A stretch of DNA of 37,997 nt from Pseudomonadota bacterium (GTDB taxonomy: Bacteria > Pseudomonadota > Alphaproteobacteria > Rhizobiales > Xanthobacteraceae): the NCBI GenBank assembly GCA_023423415.1, contig JAFAFP010000049.1, forward strand, positions 1 to 37,997. Reading direction: 5' to 3'. Position numbers and translations under genes: made by a program. Shown here in pieces: positions 33,855 through 37,997 of the stretch. Within the stretch, counting starts at the first letter, position 1; each line of letters opens with the position of its first letter. The notes under the pieces were generated by a model. It worked only from the letters and a program-made list of their open reading frames with translations. It did no database searches and was not told where the DNA came from.

Positions 33855-34643
33855 ATGGAGTGTTTTTTGACGCTCTCCGATATTTCAATGACGTTTGGTG
33901 GTAGAGGAGGTTTCCAGGCGCTTGATGGCATATCGCTCGACATCAAACGCGGCGAATTCGTCAGCCTTATTGGTCATTCAGGGTGCGGGAAGAGCACGCT
34001 CCTCAACGTGATCGCGGGCCTTCTTCGCCCTACAAGCGGCGGGATCGACTGCGAGGGGCAGCCGATCGTCGGTCCAGGTCCGGATCGGGGGGTCGTTTTC
34101 CAGAATCACTCGCTGCTACCGTGGATGACGTGTCACCAGAATATTCTGCTCGGTGTAGAACGTGTGTTTGCAGGTCACCTGGACAAGAAAGGGATGCGGG
34201 AAAAGGTGGACGATGCACTCAGGCTGGTCCATCTCGAGCATGCAGCAGCCAGGTATCCTTATGAAATTTCGGGAGGGATGAAGCAGCGCGTGGGTATCGC
34301 TCGAGCACTCGCGATCGAACCCCGGGTGCTGCTGCTTGATGAACCGTTTGGTGCTCTCGATGCGTTGACGCGTGCAAGTTTGCAGGATGAACTCATCAAA
34401 ATCGTCGATCAGACCCACTCTACCGTGGTGATGGTCACTCACGATATCGACGAAGCTATCCTTCTGAGTGATCGCATCGTGATGATGACGAATGGTCCTG
34501 CCGCAAGAATTGGTGAGATATTGACGGTCGATATCCCGAGACCGCGTGATCGCTTGGAGATGACCAAGCTCACGACCTATGCGGATTGCCGACGGCGGCT
34601 GCTTGAGTTTCTTTACCTCAAACAGGCTCGAAAGACGCACTGA
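33855..34643 (+). CDS. ABC transporter ATP-binding protein (NrtD/SsuB type)
   Basis: A 262-residue ATPase that powers the importer. Walker A is GHSGCGKST (40-48), the Q-loop is VVFQNHSLLPWMT, the signature is ISGGMKQR (139-146) and Walker B is VLLLDEPFGALD. The switch histidine is in VTHDIDEA. NHSLLPW is typical of nitrate/sulfonate/taurine importers. It begins 4 bp after the permease stop and is the last gene of the seven-gene run, 114 bp before a strong terminator. Confidence 0.92.
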   Translation: MECFLTLSDISMTFGGRGGFQALDGISLDIKRGEFVSLIGHSGCGKSTLLNVIAGLLRPTSGGIDCEGQPIVGPGPDRGVVFQNHSLLPWMTCHQNILLGVERVFAGHLDKKGMREKVDDALRLVHLEHAAARYPYEISGGMKQRVGIARALAIEPRVLLLDEPFGALDALTRASLQDELIKIVDQTHSTVVMVTHDIDEAILLSDRIVMMTNGPAARIGEILTVDIPRPRDRLEMTKLTTYADCRRRLLEFLYLKQARKTH

Positions 34644-34757
34644 GTTTCGTAGCTCGGCACTTTGGTTTGATGCCCTGTGTCCAGCCGCGCGACACAAATG
34701 ATCCGGTGCATCTCAGAAAGTTGGGTTACCTCAATTGAAGTGACCGTTGCAGGACAT

Positions 34758-34789
34758 ATGATGCCGGCTTGTGAGCCGGCATCATTTTT
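34758..34789 (+). terminator. Rho-independent terminator of the ridA-ABC run
   Basis: ATGATGCCGGCT (34758-34769) and AGCCGGCATCAT (34774-34785) form a perfect 12-bp stem with a TGTG loop, followed by TTTTTC. The T-run lies on the plus strand, so it ends the ABC operon. It also sits 10 bp beyond the mmsA stop and may block read-through from that side. Confidence 0.88.
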
Positions 34790-34798
34790 CTTGTGGGA

Positions 34799-36316
34799 TC
34801 AGCGGGCGGTCGGCATCGCGAATTCTGGGCCGCTCTCCGTGCTTTCCGGCCAGCGCTGCATGATCGATTTTTGCCGCGTGTAGAAGCGAACGCCTTCAGT
34901 GCCGTATGCATGCGTGTCACCAAACAAGCTGCGTTTCCACCCGCCGAAACCATGCCATGCCATTGGGACTGGGATCGGTACATTGATTCCGACCATTCCG
35001 ACGTTAATGCGCCGCCCAAACTCACGGGCGACGTTGCCGTCGCGCGTATAGCAAGACACGCCATTGCCGAATTCGTGATCGTTGACGAGTTGGACCGCCT
35101 CGGCAAAGTTGTTAACCCGAACACAGGACAGAACCGGGCCGAAGATTTCTTCCTTGTAAATGCGCATGGTGCGCGTGACATTGTCGAACAGAGTAGCGCC
35201 CGTGAAATAACCATTTTCGTGGCCGGCAACCTTGAAGTTGCGACCATCGACAACGAGCGTGGCGCCCTCCTTGATCCCAAGATCGATATAGCCTTCGATG
35301 CGTTCGAGCGCCTCACGAGTAATCACAGGTCCCATTTCGGCATCAGGTTCCATGCCATTCTTGACCCTGAGAGCCTTGGCGCGCTCTGCGAGCAACGGCA
35401 CGATCTTGTCGCCGACGTCGCCAACCAGCACTGCGACGCTGATCGCCATGCAGCGTTCACCGGCGGACCCGTAGCCTGCGCCGATCAGCGCATCGACGGC
35501 TTGGCTGATATCCGCGTCCGGCATCACGACCATGTGGTTCTTCGCTCCGCCAAGTGCCTGCACGCGCTTTCCATGCTGCGAACATTGCTGATGGACATAG
35601 TGGGCGATTGGGGTCGAGCCAACGAAGGAGACTGCTGCGACGTCGGGGTGCTGGATCAGAGCGTCGACAGCCTCCTTGCCACCCTGGACGACGTTAAAGA
35701 CGCCGTCCGGCAATCCTGATTGGCGTAGCAGTTCGGCCATGAAGACCGAAGCGGAGGGATCGCGCTCGCTGGGCTTCAGGATGAAGGTATTCCCGGCGGC
35801 GATCGCGATCGGGAACATCCAGCACGGAACCATTACCGGAAAATTGAATGGTGTGATGCCAGCAACTACGCCCAGTGGCTGGCGCATGGTCCAGTTGTCA
35901 ATGCCAGTGCTGACCTGATCGGTGTGATCACCCTTCAGCAGATGAGGGATGCCGCACGCAAATTCGATGATGTCGATGCCGCGGGCGACTTCACCACGGG
36001 CGTCCGAAATCACCTTGCCGTGCTCGGCAGTGATCATCGCAGCCAGCGTGTCGGTGTGTTCATTCATCAGTTGCAGGAATTTGTTCAGCACGCGGGCGCG
36101 GCGAATCGGTGGCGTGTCGGCCCACGCTGGAAACGCACGGTTGGCGCTGTCGACAGCGGCTTGAACTTCAGCGGTGGTGGCAAGCGCGACTTGGCGGGAA
36201 ACCATGCCGGTGGCAGGGTTGTAAACTGGCTGGCGTTTGCTATCGGCCGCAACGGTCTGCTTGCCGTGAATATAGTGGCGGACATCGTCTTTTGCGGTGA
36301 ACGGTGCGGTCGTCAT
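34799..36316 (-). CDS. mmsA: CoA-acylating methylmalonate-semialdehyde dehydrogenase
   Basis: A 505-residue aldehyde dehydrogenase. The catalytic cysteine is C289 in GSAGERCMAISV; N158 lies in TPFNFP and K181 in ILKPSERDP. The usual general-base Glu position reads Asn in GGAKNHMVV, as in the CoA-dependent MmsA branch. It makes propionyl-CoA or acetyl-CoA from methylmalonate or malonate semialdehyde in valine, beta-alanine and inositol breakdown. It converges on the ABC run and is divergent from a LysR gene, so it may be part of the same pathway or a separate unit. Confidence 0.93.
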   Translation of the reverse strand: MTTAPFTAKDDVRHYIHGKQTVAADSKRQPVYNPATGMVSRQVALATTAEVQAAVDSANRAFPAWADTPPIRRARVLNKFLQLMNEHTDTLAAMITAEHGKVISDARGEVARGIDIIEFACGIPHLLKGDHTDQVSTGIDNWTMRQPLGVVAGITPFNFPVMVPCWMFPIAIAAGNTFILKPSERDPSASVFMAELLRQSGLPDGVFNVVQGGKEAVDALIQHPDVAAVSFVGSTPIAHYVHQQCSQHGKRVQALGGAKNHMVVMPDADISQAVDALIGAGYGSAGERCMAISVAVLVGDVGDKIVPLLAERAKALRVKNGMEPDAEMGPVITREALERIEGYIDLGIKEGATLVVDGRNFKVAGHENGYFTGATLFDNVTRTMRIYKEEIFGPVLSCVRVNNFAEAVQLVNDHEFGNGVSCYTRDGNVAREFGRRINVGMVGINVPIPVPMAWHGFGGWKRSLFGDTHAYGTEGVRFYTRQKSIMQRWPESTESGPEFAMPTAR

Positions 36317-36397
36317 TCTCTGGTTCCTAAAAATGATTATTGGAGACAGGGGTAGGGCAACTTGGATGCGAGAAACAGTCGTTCTGATTGGACTTAC

Positions 36398-36415
36398 TGT
36401 TCAAAATATTGAACA
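36398..36415. promoter_or_regulatory. Palindromic operator candidate between mmsA and lysR
   Basis: TGTTCAA (36398-36404) and TTGAACA (36409-36415) form a perfect 7-bp inverted repeat around AATA, eight bases before the LysR start codon. LysR regulators usually bind dyads near their own promoter and that of the divergent gene, so autoregulation plus control of mmsA is plausible. The spacing is even rather than the classic T-N11-A. Confidence 0.5.
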
Positions 36416-36423
36416 ATCAGACC

Positions 36424-37395
36424 ATGAAGACCAAGAAAGTTGACGGCCTGTGGTCGCATGTTCATTGGCTTGGCGTTCTCGCCGAGATGGGAAGCTTTAC
36501 TGCGGCGGCGGAACGTCTCGGGGTTAGCAAGGCCGCGGTCAGCCAACGTATCAACGAACTGGAGCATTCCGCGGGCGTGCCGCTGGTCCGCCGAACCACG
36601 CGCACGGTTCGGCTCACAGAGGCGGGCCAGTTTCTTGCCAATGCAACACGATCATCGTTTGCTGACATTGAACGGCATTTTGCCGAGGTGAAGGATCTTG
36701 CGGGCAAGCCGAAGGGCTCGCTGCGCGTCACGGCCCCGGTGGCGCTGGGGAGGCAGCAGATCGTTCCGCTGATCCCGGAGTTCATCCGACTACACCCTGG
36801 CGTGCGCGTCGAGCTTGAGCTCTCGGATCATCTGGTTTCGTTGGCGAAGGAAGGATTCGATCTCGCGATCCGTCATGTGGCCACAGTGCCGGATACGCAC
36901 GTTGCCTGGCGCCTGTGTTCGACGGCGTCGATGCTCGTGGCTTCGCGGAGCTATCTGCGGCGCCGTGGCTTTCCATCGGTACCGGAAGATCTCGCATCCC
37001 ACGATTGCATCCACTATCTGCGCGGAAGTACGACACCGACCTGGGCGTTCGAGCGCCAGAAGGGCAAAGGCGGCCGTGTCAACGTCGAGATTTCCGGACC
37101 GTTTGCCGCAAACAACAGCGAAGCGTTGCGAGAGGCAGCGCTCTGCGATCTCGGCATCGCGCTGCTTCCCGACTTTAGCGCGGCGGACGAAATCACAGCG
37201 GGACGGCTGACCTCGGTGTTGGACGATTGGCGTCCGGTCGGTGCTTTTGGCGATCAGCTGTTTGCGATCCGGCCTTATGCGTCCCACGTTCCGCTGAGCG
37301 CTCGGGCATTTGTCGCATTTTTGCGCCAAAAGCTAAAGGCAGGCTTCACCATCGCTGCAAACTCTCGCGATCGAAAAGCAATTTCAATAACGTAA
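36424..37395 (+). CDS. LysR-family transcriptional regulator
   Basis: A 323-residue regulator. The N-terminal winged helix (about 8-70) contains FTAAAERLGVSKAAVSQRINELE and a basic turn RRTTRTVRLTEAG. The C-terminal two-lobe sensor domain starts near SLRVTAPVALGR and ends with HVPLSARAFVAFLRQKL. It resembles the DsdA/AaeR-like CrgA branch. ATG 36424 is preferred because the upstream in-frame TTG 36388 would put the operator palindrome inside the gene. It is divergent from mmsA, its likely target. Confidence 0.9.
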   Translation: MKTKKVDGLWSHVHWLGVLAEMGSFTAAAERLGVSKAAVSQRINELEHSAGVPLVRRTTRTVRLTEAGQFLANATRSSFADIERHFAEVKDLAGKPKGSLRVTAPVALGRQQIVPLIPEFIRLHPGVRVELELSDHLVSLAKEGFDLAIRHVATVPDTHVAWRLCSTASMLVASRSYLRRRGFPSVPEDLASHDCIHYLRGSTTPTWAFERQKGKGGRVNVEISGPFAANNSEALREAALCDLGIALLPDFSAADEITAGRLTSVLDDWRPVGAFGDQLFAIRPYASHVPLSARAFVAFLRQKLKAGFTIAANSRDRKAISIT

Positions 37396-37838
37396 GAGTT
37401 AGCAATTGTCTGGCCATGCAAGCCTCGTCAAAGAATGTACAGAGAAGAACGCCTGCATGGGGCTAACATGGATTGCGTCAATCCGGCGATGAGGGGGGCT
37501 GCCGCCCAATGCGCTGCGGTATCAAGTGCGCTCACCGCAGTTGGAATAAAATTGACCTCGATGAGCGATATGGCGACAACACTACAATCACCGACGTCCG
37601 CGAGCTGCCATTTCTAATCTAAATTGAGCTTACGGGCAGTCGCGTAGTGCAAGAAAAATCGGAGCTCAGAGTCAGGTCCAATCTGGTCTCACTCACGCAA
37701 GGCTACCGGACCGGTTTTCGTCGAAATTCCGAGCAAAGGAAGTCTGCTTTTGGCGTTTAGCGGACATGTCTAGCCCTCCGTCGAGGTCCAATTTCGGGGT
37801 CAAAATGGACATTACCTGCCCTGCAAGGGGAGCCTATT
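37396..37838. other. Non-coding gap between lysR and the IS element
   Basis: About 440 bp with no gene I can support. A 60-codon frame at 37435-37617 has no recognisable features and an unconvincing composition. Near 37740-37770, AGTCTGCTTTTGGCG and AGCGGACATG form an imperfect dyad reminiscent of a dispersed rhizobial repeat. Read-through debris from earlier insertions is possible but not shown. Confidence 0.4.
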
Positions 37839-37997
37839 TATGAGTACACGCCCTAGGTCGTGGACTCAAAGCGAGCCCATAAGCGAGTAGCAGCGAGGAG
37901 AACGGCGGCGAGGAAGTTGCGTGCGGTCTTGTCGTAACGTGTAGCGACGCGTCGGAAGTGCTTGAGCCTGTTGAAGAAGCGTTCGACGAGATTGCGC
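37839..37997 (-). mobile_element. IS5-family insertion sequence, truncated by window end
   Basis: The element end appears to be near TTATGAGTACACGCCCTA (from about 37838), which would be its terminal inverted repeat next to the transposase stop. The rest lies outside the window, so neither the partner repeat nor the target duplication can be checked. Confidence 0.55.
37853..37997 (-). CDS. IS5-family transposase, C-terminal part
   Basis: The minus-strand frame reads RNLVERFFNRLKHFRRVATR then YDKTARNFLAAVLLAATRLW and ends at a TAG (37853-37855). The NLVERFFNRLKHFRRVATRYDK block is the conserved DDE C-terminal region of IS5/IS427-type transposases, carrying the catalytic Glu (the E of VERFF). 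The gene continues beyond the window, so completeness is unknown. It marks a mobile boundary on the far side of the accessory region. Confidence 0.85.
   Translation of the reverse strand, partial: RNLVERFFNRLKHFRRVATRYDKTARNFLAAVLLAATRLWARFESTT

Noticed and set aside
37435..37617. 60-codon frame after the LysR gene
   Set aside because: No ribosome site of note, no recognisable motif, and it lies in a stretch resembling intergenic debris.
1..37997. CRISPR array or phage genes
   Set aside because: No regularly spaced repeats and no capsid, portal, terminase or Cas-like proteins were found on either strand.

Overview
The window reads as a chromosomal segment of an alphaproteobacterium of the Bradyrhizobium / Rhodopseudomonas / Afipia group (Nitrobacteraceae). 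The basis is recalled gene order and protein resemblance, not a search: tlpA|argH-lptM-lysA-DUF4175 protein, a CpdR-type regulator, ftsEX-ydcF-plsC, chorismate mutase-hisC-tyrC, metX-metW, and argB-DUF423-engB-yidC-rnpA-rpmH. Base composition is GC-rich, with several GTG/TTG starts and short palindromic intergenic repeats of a kind common in this family.

Layout. 1-25.6 kb is dense, ordinary core genome. 102-3814: TlpA thioredoxin, divergent from argH, lptM and lysA. 3933-6539: a large Gln-rich membrane protein. 6614-7915 (minus): zinc-ribbon DUF3426 protein followed by a CpdR-like receiver. 8088-11220: ftsE, ftsX, a YdcF-like protein and plsC. 11234-13079: ChaC-like enzyme (minus) and a DUF2125 protein (plus). 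13134-16089 (minus): chorismate mutase, hisC and tyrC, covering steps of Phe/Tyr and His synthesis. 16274-18126: metX-metW, overlapping by ATGA. 18399-19094: exported TIGR02594/CHAP-like protein flanked by hairpin terminators. 19209-23709 (minus): argB, DUF423, engB, yidC, rnpA, rpmH, with a clear sigma70 promoter before rpmH. 24093-25580: an orphan sensor histidine kinase. 25700-25776: tRNA-Arg(ACG).

Right after the tRNA the character changes. 25791-26220 is a patchwork of gene relics: an SDR C-terminus, an enoyl-CoA hydratase N-terminal part and a MocR fragment with internal stops. Next comes an intact MocR-type regulator (26307-27725, minus), divergent from a seven-gene run (28088-34643): RidA, a CCG-domain Fe-S protein, a [2Fe-2S] ferredoxin, a ferredoxin reductase-like flavoprotein, and a Tat-signal NrtA/SsuA-type ABC importer (binding protein, permease, ATPase). 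The run ends at a strong terminator. mmsA (minus) and a divergent LysR regulator follow, and the window ends inside an IS5-family transposase gene. This looks like an accessory island next to a tRNA gene, although no integrase or second attachment site is visible.

How the genes may work together (inference): the importer brings in a small solute, and the flavoprotein-ferredoxin-Fe-S chain moves electrons to or from its conversion. RidA would remove a reactive enamine/imine, which suggests a nitrogen-containing substrate. MocR, which normally senses PLP or amine-related ligands, would control the run. No oxygenase or flavin dehydrogenase partner is encoded here, so the reaction is unknown. This cluster is the best candidate in the window for an undescribed system.
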